From contig QCEQ01000009.1 of assembly GCA_003278525.1 (NCBI GenBank), forward strand, positions 1-49,315: 49,315 bases of DNA. The letters are read 5' to 3'. Position 1 is the first letter of the stretch; each line of letters starts with the position of its first letter. The translations under genes and the position numbers were made by a program. This stretch comes from Prochlorococcus sp. AG-355-P16 (lineage in GTDB: Bacteria > Cyanobacteriota > Cyanobacteriia > PCC-6307 > Cyanobiaceae). A model generated the notes under the pieces. That model was given only the letters and a program-made list of their open reading frames with translations. It was not told where the DNA came from and did not search any database. Shown piece after piece: positions 19,734 to 29,683 of this stretch.

Positions 19734-20216
19734 CTAAAATAATCCAAGGGTTAGTGATTTATCAATTGGTAAACATGCCCCAATGCCAAGATATATTGTT
19801 AGAAAAGTTCCGAATAAGAAAATCGACATTGCTATTGGTCTTCTAAATGGATTCGAAAATTTATTAACATTTTCGATAAAGGGTAAAATCATCAAGCCCA
19901 GTGGAATTAAGGTTTGAAGTGCAATACCCAAAAGTTTGTTAGGAACAACCCTAAGTATTTGAAAAACTGGATAAAGGTACCATTCAGGAAGTATTTCCAG
20001 AGGTGTTGCGAAAGGATTAGCTTTGTCTCCCAACATTGCAGGATCAAGAACTGCTAATCCAACAACGCAAGCAATAGTTCCTAAAATAACAACTGGAAAA
20101 ATATATAGTAAATCGTTTGGCCAAGCTGGCTCACCATAATAATTATGGCCCATACCTTTTGCTAACTTTGCTCTCAATTTTGGATCAGATAGATCTGGTT
20201 TTTTTAACGTAGACAT
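19734..20216 (-). CDS. petD: Cytochrome b6f complex subunit IV
   Basis: 160-aa thylakoid subunit that with cytochrome b6 forms the quinol-binding core of the b6f complex. Seen: [20 protein letters not shown] at the N-terminus, [15 protein letters not shown] leading into the first helix, the [14 protein letters not shown] quinol-site PEWY motif, and three transmembrane helices. Length is standard for the family. It lies 33 bases downstream of petB in the same operon, and is convergent with the invertase gene. Confidence 0.97.
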   Translation of the reverse strand: MSTLKKPDLSDPKLRAKLAKGMGHNYYGEPAWPNDLLYIFPVVILGTIACVVGLAVLDPAMLGDKANPFATPLEILPEWYLYPVFQILRVVPNKLLGIALQTLIPLGLMILPFIENVNKFSNPFRRPIAMSIFLFGTFLTIYLGIGACLPIDKSLTLGLF

Positions 20217-20249
20217 ATGGAGAACTAATAATGTTTAAAGTATAAGAGT

Positions 20250-20906
20250 TTATAGAGGTCCTGAAATACCTTGTTTACGAATCATTAAAAAGTGCATCAA
20301 CATAAATACAGCTAATGACCATGGCAATACAAAAGTATGAAGACTGTAAAATCTGGTTAATGTGGATTGTCCTACACTTTCTCCACCTCGAAGTAGTTCA
20401 ACCATAAAGTCACCAATTACTGGTATTGCTGCAGGGACACCTGAAACAATCTTAACTGCCCAATAACCTACTTGATCCCACGGCAGAGAGTAACCTGTCA
20501 CACCAAAAGCGACAGTTATAACTGCCATTACAACACCTGTAACCCAAGTTAATTCTCTTGGTCTTTTAAAACCTCCGGTAAGATAGACCCTAAAGACATG
20601 AAGAATTAACATCAAAACCATCATTGATGCACTCCATCTATGTACAGATCTTATTAACCATCCAAAACTTACATCGGTCATTAAGTAACTTACTGAATTA
20701 TAAGCTTGTGTAACTGTTGGCTTATAGTAAAAAGTCATTGCAAAACCTGTTGCAAATTGGATTAAGAAGCATACTAAAGTTATGCCTCCTAAACAATAAA
20801 AAATATTTACGTGAGGGGGTACGTACTTGGAAGTTACGTCGTCAGTTATGTCTTGGATTTCAAGCCTTTCTTGAAACCAGTCATAAACAGATGAAGAATT
20901 CGCCAT
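20250..20906 (-). CDS. petB: Cytochrome b6
   Basis: 218-aa thylakoid protein carrying two b hemes and the extra c-type heme of the b6f complex. Seen: [20 protein letters not shown] at the start, NIFYCLGG with the Cys (C38) that binds heme c', [20 protein letters not shown] holding a heme His pair, [13 protein letters not shown], and [11 protein letters not shown] plus [12 protein letters not shown] with the second His set. Four transmembrane helices. It heads petBD and is divergent from ctpA, with about 70 bases between the two ATGs that must hold both promoters. Confidence 0.98.
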
Positions 20907-20977
20907 CCAAAAAAAAATTAGCTTTTATATAAAGAGCTTACTTAAAATTCTTTTACTTGGTGTTAACACTTAACCCA

Positions 20978-22264
20978 ATGAATTCATCTTTTAACAAACT
21001 TTTAACATTCAAAACTTTGATCACTGCATCAATGATCATTGTTTTTTCTATCAATTTTTTATTTATTGGAAGAGTGGATGCTCTTAGTGATAGCAGGCAA
21101 TTAGTACTTGACGCCTGGACCTTGGTTAACGAAGGTTTTTATGATCCAGAAAAGTTTGATGAAATCCAATGGAAAAGAATTAGACAAAAAACATTACAGA
21201 AACAAATTGAAACAAGCGAAGAGGCTTATTCCGCAATTGAAGACATGTTAAGACCTCTAGACGATCCCTACACGAGAGTTTTACGCCCAAAAGATTATGA
21301 ACTTCTTAAATCAAGTAATTTTGGTAGTGAAATTAATGGTGTTGGGCTCCAATTAGGTGAAGATGATGACAAAAAAGTAAAGGTTATTTCTACTCTTGGG
21401 GGTTCCCCAGCTGAAGAAGCAGGGATAGTAAGCGGGGATTTTATTGAGACTGTAGACGGAATTTCATCAGAAAAATTAGGGCTTGCGGGTACTGCCTCTA
21501 AGTTAAGAGGTGAATCTGGAACAAAAGTTTTAGTTGAATTATCCTCGGAGTCAGGAGCAATTAGAGAAGTTGATCTAGAAAGGAGATCAGTAGATCTAAG
21601 ACCAGTTAGGACAAAAAGATTAAGAGACGATTTTCACACAATAGGATATTTAAGGATAACTCAATTCAGCGAAAGTGTACCCAAAAAAGTTGAAGAGGCA
21701 CTTCAAGAGTTAAAAGAGAAAGAGGTTGAGGGCTTGATCTTAGATCTTAGAAATAACTCAGGGGGACTAGTAAGCTCAGGTATAGCAGTAGCAGACTCAT
21801 TATTGAGTGAGAAACCTGTAGTCGAAACAAAAGATAGAAATGGAATCAAAGATGCAATTATTTCTCAAAAAAAGACATCTTTTGACGGGCCAATGGTGAC
21901 TTTAGTAAACAAAGGTACTGCAAGTGCCAGTGAGATACTTGCGGGTTCTTTACAAGATAATGAAAGATCAATTCTTATGGGAGAAAAAACTTATGGAAAA
22001 GGGTTAATTCAATCACTAAAAAGTTTGGGAGAAGATAGTGGTATTGCCATAACAGTAGCTAGTTACTTGACTCCCAAAGGGAATAATATTCAAGGCCAAG
22101 GTATGACTCCTGACAAATTACTTGATCTCCCGGATACAAGTGATTATGGAAGTACTGATGATAAATGGGTTAGGAATGCAGAATTATTGCTGGGGTCGCT
22201 TCTAGAAAAAGAAGAAGTTTCAATTCAAACTACTGAATTAAACAATGAAGAAATTAAATCTTGA
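20978..22264 (+). CDS. ctpA: Carboxyl-terminal processing protease (CtpA type)
   Basis: 428-aa periplasmic/lumenal serine protease, the type that trims the D1 precursor so that the oxygen-evolving cluster can assemble. Seen: an N-terminal signal segment (TLITASMIIVFSINFLFIG, ending in VDALS), a PDZ domain (GVGLQLGEDDDKK to VLVELSSESG), and the protease core with S316 in GTASASEILAG and K341 in EKTYGKGL, separated by 25 residues as in D1 processing proteases. The frame can be read from TTG 20957, but ATG 20978 leaves a better signal peptide and is chosen. More than one Ctp paralogue exists in cyanobacteria, so the substrate is inferred. Confidence 0.9.
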   Translation: MNSSFNKLLTFKTLITASMIIVFSINFLFIGRVDALSDSRQLVLDAWTLVNEGFYDPEKFDEIQWKRIRQKTLQKQIETSEEAYSAIEDMLRPLDDPYTRVLRPKDYELLKSSNFGSEINGVGLQLGEDDDKKVKVISTLGGSPAEEAGIVSGDFIETVDGISSEKLGLAGTASKLRGESGTKVLVELSSESGAIREVDLERRSVDLRPVRTKRLRDDFHTIGYLRITQFSESVPKKVEEALQELKEKEVEGLILDLRNNSGGLVSSGIAVADSLLSEKPVVETKDRNGIKDAIISQKKTSFDGPMVTLVNKGTASASEILAGSLQDNERSILMGEKTYGKGLIQSLKSLGEDSGIAITVASYLTPKGNNIQGQGMTPDKLLDLPDTSDYGSTDDKWVRNAELLLGSLLEKEEVSIQTTELNNEEIKS

Positions 22265-22276
22265 AATAGATAATGA

Positions 22277-23557
22277 TTGAAAATAAAAAATCTTAAAAAT
22301 ATGAGTATTAAAAGAATTTTTCATGACCCAATTCATAAAGAAATTGTATTTGATGAAGGAAAGCCAGAGGAATCCATGATAATGGAATTAATTGATACAG
22401 TTGCTTTTCAAAGACTAAGAAGAATAAAACAACTAGGAGCGGCATCATTGATTTTTCATGGTGCAGAATCGAGTAGATTTACTCACTCAATTGGTGTTTT
22501 TTGTATAGCTAGAAAAATTTACAAAAGACTTATTGAAATTAAATCTTCATTTTGTGAAAATAAATTTGTTCTTTATGGAGCAGCTCTACTACATGATTTA
22601 GGTCATGGACCTTTAAGCCATACCAGTGAAACAATATTCAAGCATGATCATGAACAATGGTCTGAAAACTTAGTTACAAAATATTCTCCAATTAATTCAA
22701 TCCTCAAAAAGTATGACAACGAATTACCGATTAAAATTGGTGAATTATTTAAATCAAAACAACTATTTTCAAAACCCTTAAAAACATTAATAAGTAGTGA
22801 GATAGATTGCGATCGTCTCGATTATCTTTTACGCGATAGCTACAACACAGGTACTAATTATGGATTAGTAGATTTAGAAAGAATTATTTCAGCTCTTACC
22901 TTTTCACCTGATGGGAATATTGGAATCAAACCAAAAGGGGTGATCGCTATTGAACATTTCCTTGTACTAAGAAACCTGATGTATAGAACAATTTATAATC
23001 ACAGGATAAATGAAATATCAACATGGATTTTAGAAAAAATACTACACACAATAAAAAATAATCATGAAAAGAAAATTTGGTTAGATGATTCTCTATATAA
23101 ATTGATTTTTTCACCTTCAAAGGTTGATTTTGATGATTTCTTAAGAAATGATGATGTAACCTTTTATTATCATTTGATTAGATGGAAAGATGAATCTTTT
23201 GAGCCACTTTCCACACTATGCAAAATGTTTATTGACAGAGATTTATTAAAGGCATCAGACATAAGTTTTTTAAGTAAAATAAATAGATTAAAAATCCTTA
23301 CAATTGCCACAAAATTATGTGAAAAGAATGGTTATGATCCAGAAATATTTTGCGGGATTAAGGAAAGGTCTTTTAAAGGCTTTGAATCTAATAATGCATT
23401 AAAAATATGGGACGGCACTTATCAAAGAGAATTAGAAAATAGTTCTGCATTAATAAAAACTTTAATGAGATCTCAGGAAAGCTCTTTTATTATTTATCCA
23501 AGCATGATTAAAAATGAAATTAAAAATGAAATTTCATTAATGAAAAACAATGCCTAA
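22277..23557 (+). CDS. HD-superfamily phosphohydrolase
   Basis: 426-aa metal-dependent phosphohydrolase related to dGTPase/SAMHD1-like HD proteins (YdhJ type). Seen: IFHDPIHKEIVF at the start, as in this subfamily, RFTHSIGVFCIARK (first His), ALLHDLGHGPLSHTSE (HD pair) and EIDCDRLDYLLRDSYNTG (final Asp and nearby motif). It therefore probably acts on a nucleotide, but the substrate is unknown. The upstream start is TTG 22277; an ATG at 22301 (MSIKRIFHDP) fits the family better. It starts 12 bases after ctpA and ends 11 bases before minC, so the whole set may be one transcript. Confidence 0.83.
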   Translation: MKIKNLKNMSIKRIFHDPIHKEIVFDEGKPEESMIMELIDTVAFQRLRRIKQLGAASLIFHGAESSRFTHSIGVFCIARKIYKRLIEIKSSFCENKFVLYGAALLHDLGHGPLSHTSETIFKHDHEQWSENLVTKYSPINSILKKYDNELPIKIGELFKSKQLFSKPLKTLISSEIDCDRLDYLLRDSYNTGTNYGLVDLERIISALTFSPDGNIGIKPKGVIAIEHFLVLRNLMYRTIYNHRINEISTWILEKILHTIKNNHEKKIWLDDSLYKLIFSPSKVDFDDFLRNDDVTFYYHLIRWKDESFEPLSTLCKMFIDRDLLKASDISFLSKINRLKILTIATKLCEKNGYDPEIFCGIKERSFKGFESNNALKIWDGTYQRELENSSALIKTLMRSQESSFIIYPSMIKNEIKNEISLMKNNA

Positions 23558-23568
23558 GATTTAATTCA

Positions 23569-24231
23569 ATGGAAATCGTTTTAAAAAATACTAAAAGTAA
23601 ATATTTAGAAATATTTTCTCTATTAGATTTAGATAATATCCATGAAACTTTCAACAGGTTTTCTTCCATCAAGGAACCTTTAGAAGCAAAAATTTTCGCA
23701 GTCAATGAGTCAATAAATTCCCATGAATTAGCAAAATTAAAAACCCATTTTTACAAAATTAACATTTGTTCCTTTTGCATTTACTCAAATAAAAGAGAAA
23801 CAATATTAAGTGGAAAGTTCTTAAAAATAGATTCAACTTTTATATCAGAGCAAGAGATTAAAAATAAGTTACTAATATTTGATTCCAAAAAGAAAGACGA
23901 TATTCTTCACAATGGAACAGTGCGATCTGGTGAAAGAATATCTTCAAATGGAAATCTATGCATTATTGGGGACGTTAATCCAGGAGCAATAGTTTCCGCT
24001 AAAAAAAATATTTACGTTTGGGGCAAATTACTAGGGATAGCGTTCGCTGGGAAAAGTGGAAATAAAAATTCCTCTATTACATCACTTTATCTGAACCCTT
24101 TACAGTTAAGAATTGCAGATGTGATAGCTATTGGACCAAAGGATAAGCCCAAGAATTGTTACCCAGAAATTGCGGTAATAGATAAACAAACGATAATTAT
24201 CAAACCCTACATAATCGAAAGTAAAAATTAA
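23569..24231 (+). CDS. minC: Septum site-determining protein MinC
   Basis: 220-aa inhibitor of FtsZ assembly, acting with MinD to keep division at mid-cell. Seen: a variable N-terminal domain, then the C-terminal beta-helix domain with GTVRSGERISSNGNLCIIGD, VNPGAIVSAKKNIYVWGKL, GIAFAGKSGN and LQLRIADVIAI, which match the MinC_C repeat and MinD-binding surface. First of the minCDE set; minD follows after 111 bases. ATG start. Name is supported by the domain and by the following minD and minE. Confidence 0.93.
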   Translation: MEIVLKNTKSKYLEIFSLLDLDNIHETFNRFSSIKEPLEAKIFAVNESINSHELAKLKTHFYKINICSFCIYSNKRETILSGKFLKIDSTFISEQEIKNKLLIFDSKKKDDILHNGTVRSGERISSNGNLCIIGDVNPGAIVSAKKNIYVWGKLLGIAFAGKSGNKNSSITSLYLNPLQLRIADVIAIGPKDKPKNCYPEIAVIDKQTIIIKPYIIESKN

Positions 24232-24342
24232 TCAATCATTTGCAATAAATTAATTCAAACTTAATAAATTTAAGAATTACTTAATCTTTAAAATATTTAA
24301 CTTTCTGCAAGTGGCTTTATTATTTGGAAAATCTTTAAAACC

Positions 24343-25158
24343 GTGGGGAAGAAAACTCGCACAATATTAATTTGTTCAGGCAAAGGAGGGGTTGGTAAAA
24401 CAACTTTAACTGCAAACCTAGGCATAGCACTTGCTAATAGCGGAGCAGCAACTGCTGTATTAGATGCCGATTTTGGCTTAAGAAATTTAGATCTTCTTCT
24501 AGGATTAGAAAATCGGATTATTTATACAGCTCAAGATGTTCTAGACAAGAATTGTCGTCTTGACCAAGCATTGGTTAGACATAAAAAGGAACCTAATCTT
24601 GCTCTTCTACCTGCTGGTGATCCAAGGATGTTGGATTGGATGAAGCCCGAAGATATGAAAAAAATTAGTGAGCTTCTTAGTGAAAACTTTGATTTTGTCT
24701 TAGTAGATTGTCCTGCTGGTGTAGAAGATGGCTTTAAAAATGCTCTTGCAGCATGTAAAGAAGCTATTGTTGTTACTAACCCAGAATTATCTGCAGTGCG
24801 GGATGCGGATAGAGTAATAGGAATTCTTAATACTTCAGATATTGAGCCTATTCAACTTGTAATAAATAGAGTCCGCCCTAACATGATGGCTAGTCAAGAA
24901 ATGTTGTCTATCGAAGATGTTCAAGGGATACTTTCTTTGCCCTTGTTAGGTATTGTTTTAGAAGATGAACAGGTAATAATAAGTACAAATAGAGGAGAGC
25001 CACTGACACTTTCGGATGCTAGATCTCCTGCAAAAAAATGTTATTTGAATGTCTCTCAAAGACTTACAAATAAAGATGTACCAATTATCGATCCAAAAAA
25101 AGAAGGTAAAAGTCTCAAAGATAAATTCATGAGATTAATGCAAACAAAGGTTTTTTAA
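24343..25158 (+). CDS. minD: Septum site-determining ATPase MinD
   Basis: 271-aa membrane-associated ATPase that recruits MinC and oscillates or forms gradients under MinE control. Seen: deviant Walker [17 protein letters not shown] near the start, [32 protein letters not shown] (Walker B region), and a C-terminal amphipathic membrane-targeting helix ([16 protein letters not shown]). The start is GTG, fixed by the [16 protein letters not shown] beginning. It ends 1 base before minE. Confidence 0.97.
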   Translation: MGKKTRTILICSGKGGVGKTTLTANLGIALANSGAATAVLDADFGLRNLDLLLGLENRIIYTAQDVLDKNCRLDQALVRHKKEPNLALLPAGDPRMLDWMKPEDMKKISELLSENFDFVLVDCPAGVEDGFKNALAACKEAIVVTNPELSAVRDADRVIGILNTSDIEPIQLVINRVRPNMMASQEMLSIEDVQGILSLPLLGIVLEDEQVIISTNRGEPLTLSDARSPAKKCYLNVSQRLTNKDVPIIDPKKEGKSLKDKFMRLMQTKVF

Positions 25159-25159
25159 A

Positions 25160-25495
25160 ATGATGACTCTCAGAGATCTTATAAATAAATTACTAGGCAG
25201 GGAAACGTCTAGTGCAAATACAGCTAGAGAAAGATTACAACTTGTACTTGCTCATGACAGAGTTGATATGAGTTCCTTGACGACTGATCTTTTAGATAAA
25301 ATGAGGAAAGAAATTCTTGATGTTGTTGCCAAATATGTTGAAATCGATTTTGAAGAGGTAGCAGTAAGTTTAGAGACTGAGGATAGAATGACTGCATTAG
25401 TTGCCAATTTACCAATCAAAAGAACTATTTCAGGAGAAATAAAATTCAAAAAAACTGATAAAACTGATAAAGCAAAAAAAGATAATAAAAAGTAA
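25160..25495 (+). CDS. minE: Cell division topological specificity factor MinE
   Basis: 111-aa partner that stimulates MinD ATPase and releases MinCD from the membrane. Seen: N-terminal amphipathic segment ([13 protein letters not shown]), [17 protein letters not shown] (here [15 protein letters not shown]) anti-MinCD helix, and the topological-specificity domain ([16 protein letters not shown] to [15 protein letters not shown]). The Lys/Asp-rich tail after residue 95 is longer than in E. coli. The start ATGATG follows the minD stop by 1 base; either ATG is possible. Confidence 0.95.
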   Translation: MMTLRDLINKLLGRETSSANTARERLQLVLAHDRVDMSSLTTDLLDKMRKEILDVVAKYVEIDFEEVAVSLETEDRMTALVANLPIKRTISGEIKFKKTDKTDKAKKDNKK

Positions 25496-25559
25496 TAAAT
25501 TTAAAAAAGCTAAAAAAATACTGATAATTGTCCCTCTCTAATTGTAAGATGAAGAGATT

Positions 25560-25631
25560 GCCGGCTTAGCTCAGCGGTAGAGCAGCGCTTTTGTAAAGCG
25601 AAGGTCATCAGTTCAAATCTGTTAGCCGGCA
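25560..25631 (+). tRNA. tRNA-Thr(TGT)
   Basis: 72-nt cloverleaf: acceptor GCCGGCT / AGCCGGC, D-loop AGCTCAGCGGTAGAGC, anticodon stem-loop GCGCTTTTGTAAAGCG with anticodon TGT, and T-arm CAGTTCAAATCTG. No CCA is encoded. It lies after minE and is convergent with the small membrane gene. Confidence 0.96.
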
Positions 25632-25642
25632 TTTTAATTTTT

Positions 25643-25810
25643 TTAATTCTGTTCAATATTCTTTGTTGCAAATAAAAGGACTAATCCTATCAGAGCAATT
25701 ATAGGAAACAATCTTAATTCAAGAACATACTCTAAAAAAGATGCGAAAGGTTCAAATATCCAATAAGTAAAAAATTGAATTAATAAAACAAAAAATAATA
25801 ATAAAAACAT
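25643..25810 (-). CDS. 55-aa two-helix membrane protein coupled to the Sua5-family gene
   Basis: The frame begins with an ATG that shares its A with the stop of the upstream Sua5-family gene (TAATG), a layout for translational coupling. It encodes two hydrophobic helices (LLLFFVLLIQFFTYW, then FPIIALIGLVLLFA) separated by an acidic loop, and a polar tail. No family recognised. Its 3' end is 11 bases from tRNA-Thr. The coupling and composition make it a likely gene. Confidence 0.6.
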   Translation of the reverse strand: MFLLLFFVLLIQFFTYWIFEPFASFLEYVLELRLFPIIALIGLVLLFATKNIEQN

Positions 25811-26391
25811 TAATGCAATTCCCTAACTAATACTTCTCCTGCTCTTATTAACCTCCAATCTCCGCTTTTCTTCCAAAATATAATAGTACTAGCTTTTCCA
25901 CTACTTTTTTCCCAAGGGATAGGGCTTAATATTTTTAAAGAAGGGAAGTCTAGAGCAATACCTTCCACTGCAAGTGATCCTTTAAAACCTGAAATATTCG
26001 CACTTGAAGTTAACAATGGGCCTGTTTCTCTCATAAGAGATTGAGCTAAATATGAATTTGGAATCCTTAACCCCAAAGTAAGATCATTGCTTGTGAGGAT
26101 TGAAGTCCGCTTTTCTGAAGCAGGGACAACCATTGTCAGAGCTCCAGGCCAATATTTTGAAGCTATATTCTCGTAATCTTCTTTAGCAGATTCGTGAACA
26201 TAATCAATTAGTTGTTTGTGTTCTGATCCCATAAGAATTAAAGGTTTATCTTTATCTCTTTTTTTAAACTTATAAATAATTTCTGAAAATTTTGGCAAAC
26301 ATCCAATTGCAGGTAACGTGTCAGTCGGAAAAATTATAGGTAATCCACTTTTAAGAGTCCTCAAAGCGGATTTTGAGTCTACTAAATTCAT
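25810..26391 (-). CDS. L-threonylcarbamoyladenylate synthase (Sua5/YrdC/TsaC family)
   Basis: 193-aa enzyme of the YrdC/Sua5/TsaC fold, which makes threonylcarbamoyl-AMP for the t6A37 modification of ANN-decoding tRNAs. Seen: GLPIIFPTDTLPAIGCLP, KFKKRDKDKPLILMGSE, YWPGALTMVVPASE, and the LGLRIPNS and PLLTSSANISG motifs; these cover the ATP/threonine-binding cleft. Length fits the short TsaC form without a Sua5 C-terminal domain. It starts at ATG and lies 23 bases downstream of prmC. Some members of the fold act in other reactions, but the motifs favour TsaC activity. Confidence 0.88.
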   Translation of the reverse strand: MNLVDSKSALRTLKSGLPIIFPTDTLPAIGCLPKFSEIIYKFKKRDKDKPLILMGSEHKQLIDYVHESAKEDYENIASKYWPGALTMVVPASEKRTSILTSNDLTLGLRIPNSYLAQSLMRETGPLLTSSANISGFKGSLAVEGIALDFPSLKILSPIPWEKSSGKASTIIFWKKSGDWRLIRAGEVLVRELH

Positions 26392-26414
26392 TTAGATAAT
26401 GAACCTAAGATAAT

Positions 26415-27284
26415 TTATTTATATCTTCCAATGGTAAATCTACCAATACCTGAAAAATCTTTCACAATTTCTATTGATGTAAATTTATTTTTAATAAGTA
26501 GTTGTTTTACTTTTTCGCCCTGATCATGATGATTCTCTAAAATTAGCCAGCCCTTATCTTTTAAGAAAAGTGGTGCTTTTTGTATTATTTCCCTAATATG
26601 CTTTAAGCCATCTTCTCCTCCTAGTAAAGCAACTTTAGGTTCGAAATTTTTAACTTCTTTGGGTAATTTTTCATAAATATCTCTTGGTATATATGGCGGG
26701 TTTGAAATAGCGAAATCTAATTTTCCATGAAAGCTTTCAAGAGGTGACCACCAATTTCCACAACAAAATTTCAAATTTGTTTTTTTAGAAAAATTTATAT
26801 AATTTTTAGTGGCTATTTCTAATGCATCTTGATCTATATCAGTTGCTATTCCTTCGCTCAATGGATAAGCCAATGCCAAAGCAATACTTACAGCGCCTGA
26901 CCCGGTTCCTAATTCAGCAAAAAATAATTTTTCTGACTTCTTTCGAAATATATTGAAGACAATATCTACTATGATCTCTGTTTCTGGTCTGGGAATGAGT
27001 ACTTTGTTTGTAACTTTTAATTTTAAGTCTCTCCAAAAAGTTATCCCACAAAGGTATTGGATAGGGCAAGATTTCAGTAAATGATCGTCCCAGATAGATT
27101 CTAAAATTTTTAAGTTTTTTTTTAAATATAAGTTTCCCTTAGGATTTAAGATTATCGAATTTAAATCATTATTCGATATACCACCTATACAATCAAGTAA
27201 AACAGCAAAAGATTCTTGATTGCTTCCTTTAGAAAGTTGTTTTTTTTTCCAAAATAAAAATTCCTCTACAGTAATGCAAAGCAT
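26415..27284 (-). CDS. prmC: Peptide chain release factor N5-glutamine methyltransferase
   Basis: 289-aa SAM-dependent methyltransferase that modifies the GGQ glutamine of release factors 1 and 2. Seen: N-terminal helical domain, PIQYLCGITFWRDLKLKV, the LIPRPETEIIVD motif, ELGTGSGAVSIALA (SAM-binding motif I), and SNPPYIP (the NPPY catalytic motif). Length and order are canonical. It is followed by the TsaC-like gene, so two translation-accuracy genes are adjacent. psbM begins upstream in the same orientation. Confidence 0.94.
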   Translation of the reverse strand: MLCITVEEFLFWKKKQLSKGSNQESFAVLLDCIGGISNNDLNSIILNPKGNLYLKKNLKILESIWDDHLLKSCPIQYLCGITFWRDLKLKVTNKVLIPRPETEIIVDIVFNIFRKKSEKLFFAELGTGSGAVSIALALAYPLSEGIATDIDQDALEIATKNYINFSKKTNLKFCCGNWWSPLESFHGKLDFAISNPPYIPRDIYEKLPKEVKNFEPKVALLGGEDGLKHIREIIQKAPLFLKDKGWLILENHHDQGEKVKQLLIKNKFTSIEIVKDFSGIGRFTIGRYK

Positions 27285-27294
27285 CTATAAAGCT

Positions 27295-27447
27295 TTAGCG
27301 TTTTGGACCAAGCCTACCTTTACTAGAATCAGAATAGAAGCTTGATTTTTCTCCATCTTGAGTAGAAATAAATAGACCTATAAGGAATATTGTTGGCACC
27401 CCTACAAATAAAAGACTAGCTACGAATCCAAAGTTTGTTGTTTCCAT
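27295..27447 (-). CDS. psbM: Photosystem II subunit PsbM
   Basis: 50-aa one-helix subunit at the PSII monomer-monomer interface. Seen: METTNFGFVASLLFVGVPTI, followed by FLIGLFISTQDGEKSSFYSD, a sequence I recognise as Prochlorococcus PsbM, with the longer C-terminal tail (SSKGRLGPKR) typical of the genus. The gene is missed by length filters. It lies 10 bases before prmC on the same strand. Confidence 0.93.
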   Translation of the reverse strand: METTNFGFVASLLFVGVPTIFLIGLFISTQDGEKSSFYSDSSKGRLGPKR

Positions 27448-27552
27448 TTAATTAGTAGTTCAATATCACGTACTTAAGACTATAAACATATAACTTGGAA
27501 TAAAGTGGAAAAATAAACAAATTTTATAAACTGATTAACAGTCTTAAACAAT

Positions 27553-27915
27553 TTAGCGAGGTAATTTTTTATTTTCACTAATTTTTTTTAGTTCTTCCAG
27601 ATTTGAGGGAGGAGATTGTGGTTTTGTTAGAATTACTGCAGATGATTTTATCAGTGTTTGGCAAGCAAGTCGCCAATTTTCTGGTCTATTTTTGAGTTTT
27701 TCCTCTTCAACAGTAGTGAGAGGGCTTAAAGAATTCTTGTTTCCTCCTTCAACTGAAATAAAACAAGTACTGCATTGTCCTGCCCCTCCGCAATTTCCTA
27801 AAATACCTTTTAATCCGTAAAGTTGTAAGTTTTCTTTCATTACCAATTCCCTTAAATTTTCACCAGGATTGCATTGAACTTCTAAATCCTCACGAATAAA
27901 TCTGATAGTTGCCAT
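27553..27915 (-). CDS. [2Fe-2S] ferredoxin with CX5C cluster spacing
   Basis: 120-aa soluble electron carrier. Seen: a beta-grasp ferredoxin with cluster ligands C42, C48, C51 and C85 (GNCGGAGQCSTCF and RLACQ). The first pair is spaced C-x5-C, as in adrenodoxin-like and corrinoid-activation ferredoxins, rather than the C-x4-C of the plant-type photosynthetic PetF. A proline- and charge-rich tail follows. It lies upstream of psbM and divergent from psbB. This is therefore unlikely to be the main PSI acceptor; a specialised redox partner is more probable. The ATG start is well placed. Confidence 0.88.
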   Translation of the reverse strand: MATIRFIREDLEVQCNPGENLRELVMKENLQLYGLKGILGNCGGAGQCSTCFISVEGGNKNSLSPLTTVEEEKLKNRPENWRLACQTLIKSSAVILTKPQSPPSNLEELKKISENKKLPR

Positions 27916-28137
27916 TTTTTTAGTTATTTTTCTTATTTTGGCGTTTTACTTTGAGAATTGTGACCAAAATATTAACAATTTTTTGCTAAAAATTCCTTGT
28001 AAACTTAGTCCTGCAAATTGATTTACCCAATTTTTGCAAGAAAATAAATTTATTTACAAAAATCCCTGAAAGGAAAAAAAACCCTTACTATCGTTATGTT
28101 TAGCTGTTTATTCAGCATAGTTACTAGAAATTAACCG

Positions 28138-29661
28138 ATGGGATTGCCTTGGTATCGAGTTCACACAGTAGTCATCAATGACCCAGGTCGACTACTTGCT
28201 GTGCATCTTATGCATACTGCATTATTAGCCGGCTGGGCCGGTTCTATGGCTCTTTATGAATTAGCCATTTTTGATCCTTCTGATGCTGTTCTCAACCCAA
28301 TGTGGAGACAGGGGATGTACGTTATGCCTTTCATGGCAAGACTTGGTATTACAAGTAGTTGGAATGGATGGGATATTACAGGTGCTACAGGTGTTGATCC
28401 TGGGTTCTGGAGTTTTGAAGGTGTTGCAGCAGCACACATAGTATTTAGTGGACTACTGATGCTAGCCTCTATTTGGCACTGGACATACTGGGATTTAGAT
28501 TTATGGGAAGATTCAAGAACTGGAGAGCCTGCTCTTGATTTGCCAAGAATATTCGGTATTCACCTTCTCCTAGCTGGTCTTACATGCTTTGGTTTTGGAG
28601 CATTTCATTGTGCAAACGTAGGGATTTGGGTTTCTGATCCTTATGGTCTCACTGGCCATGTGGAGCCTGTAGCCCCCTCCTGGGGAGTTGAAGGATTTAA
28701 CCCTTTTAATCCAGGAGGAATTGTTGCTAATCACATTGCAGCTGGACTCATGGGAATTATTGGAGGTATTTTTCACATTACCAATAGACCTGGAGAAAGA
28801 CTTTATAGAGCACTGAAACTTGGAAGTCTTGAAGGTGTTCTAGCTAGTGCATTAGCTGCTGTATTATTTGTCTCCTTCGTTGTTGCAGGAACAATGTGGT
28901 ACGGTTCAGCTACAACCCCAGTCGAATTATTTGGTCCTACAAGATACCAATGGGATTCGGGCTATTTCAAAACTGAAATCAATAGAAGGGTACAAGCTGC
29001 TATAGACGATGGCGCAACTAAGGAAGAGGCATATGCTTCGATACCAGAGAAATTAGCTTTCTACGATTATGTTGGAAACAGTCCTGCAAAAGGGGGTTTG
29101 TTTAGGGTTGGAGCTCTTGTTAATGGTGATGGTTTGCCAACTGGATGGCAAGGTCATATTGCTTTTCAAGACAAAGAAGGTAACGAATTAGAAGTTAGAA
29201 GAATACCTAATTTCTTCGAAAACTTTCCTGTTATTCTTGAAGACAAAGAAGGTAATGTAAGAGCAGATATTCCATTTAGAAGAGCTGAGGCAAAGTATTC
29301 ATTTGAACAGACTGGTATTACTGCGACCATTTATGGAGGAGATCTTAATGGTCAAACATTTACTGATCCTGCAGTAGTTAAAAGATTAGCTAGAAAGGCG
29401 CAACTTGGAGAAGCATTCAAGTTTGACAGAGAGACATACAAATCTGACGGTGTATTCCGAAGCTCTCCAAGAGCGTGGTTTACATATGCACATTTATGTT
29501 TCGGATTGCTATTCTTGTTTGGCCACTGGTGGCATGCTTCAAGAACTCTTTACAGAAATTCCTTTGCTGGTATTGATGCTGAGATTGGTGACCAAGTTGA
29601 ATTTGGTTTATTCAAGAAACTTGGTGACGAAACCACTAGAAGAATCCCAGGAAGGGTCTAA
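28138..29661 (+). CDS. psbB: Photosystem II CP47 protein
   Basis: 507-aa PSII core antenna that binds about 16 chlorophylls next to D2. Seen: [20 protein letters not shown] at the start, His-rich transmembrane helices ([18 protein letters not shown]; [63 protein letters not shown]), six helices in all, and the large lumenal loop between helices 5 and 6. Length is standard. The 220-base gap before it contains the promoter and no gene; a small GCTG/CAGC hairpin is visible at 28103-28116. psbT follows after 22 bases. Confidence 0.98.
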   Translation: MGLPWYRVHTVVINDPGRLLAVHLMHTALLAGWAGSMALYELAIFDPSDAVLNPMWRQGMYVMPFMARLGITSSWNGWDITGATGVDPGFWSFEGVAAAHIVFSGLLMLASIWHWTYWDLDLWEDSRTGEPALDLPRIFGIHLLLAGLTCFGFGAFHCANVGIWVSDPYGLTGHVEPVAPSWGVEGFNPFNPGGIVANHIAAGLMGIIGGIFHITNRPGERLYRALKLGSLEGVLASALAAVLFVSFVVAGTMWYGSATTPVELFGPTRYQWDSGYFKTEINRRVQAAIDDGATKEEAYASIPEKLAFYDYVGNSPAKGGLFRVGALVNGDGLPTGWQGHIAFQDKEGNELEVRRIPNFFENFPVILEDKEGNVRADIPFRRAEAKYSFEQTGITATIYGGDLNGQTFTDPAVVKRLARKAQLGEAFKFDRETYKSDGVFRSSPRAWFTYAHLCFGLLFLFGHWWHASRTLYRNSFAGIDAEIGDQVEFGLFKKLGDETTRRIPGRV

Positions 29662-29683
29662 CTAAACTTTATTACTTAATCTT

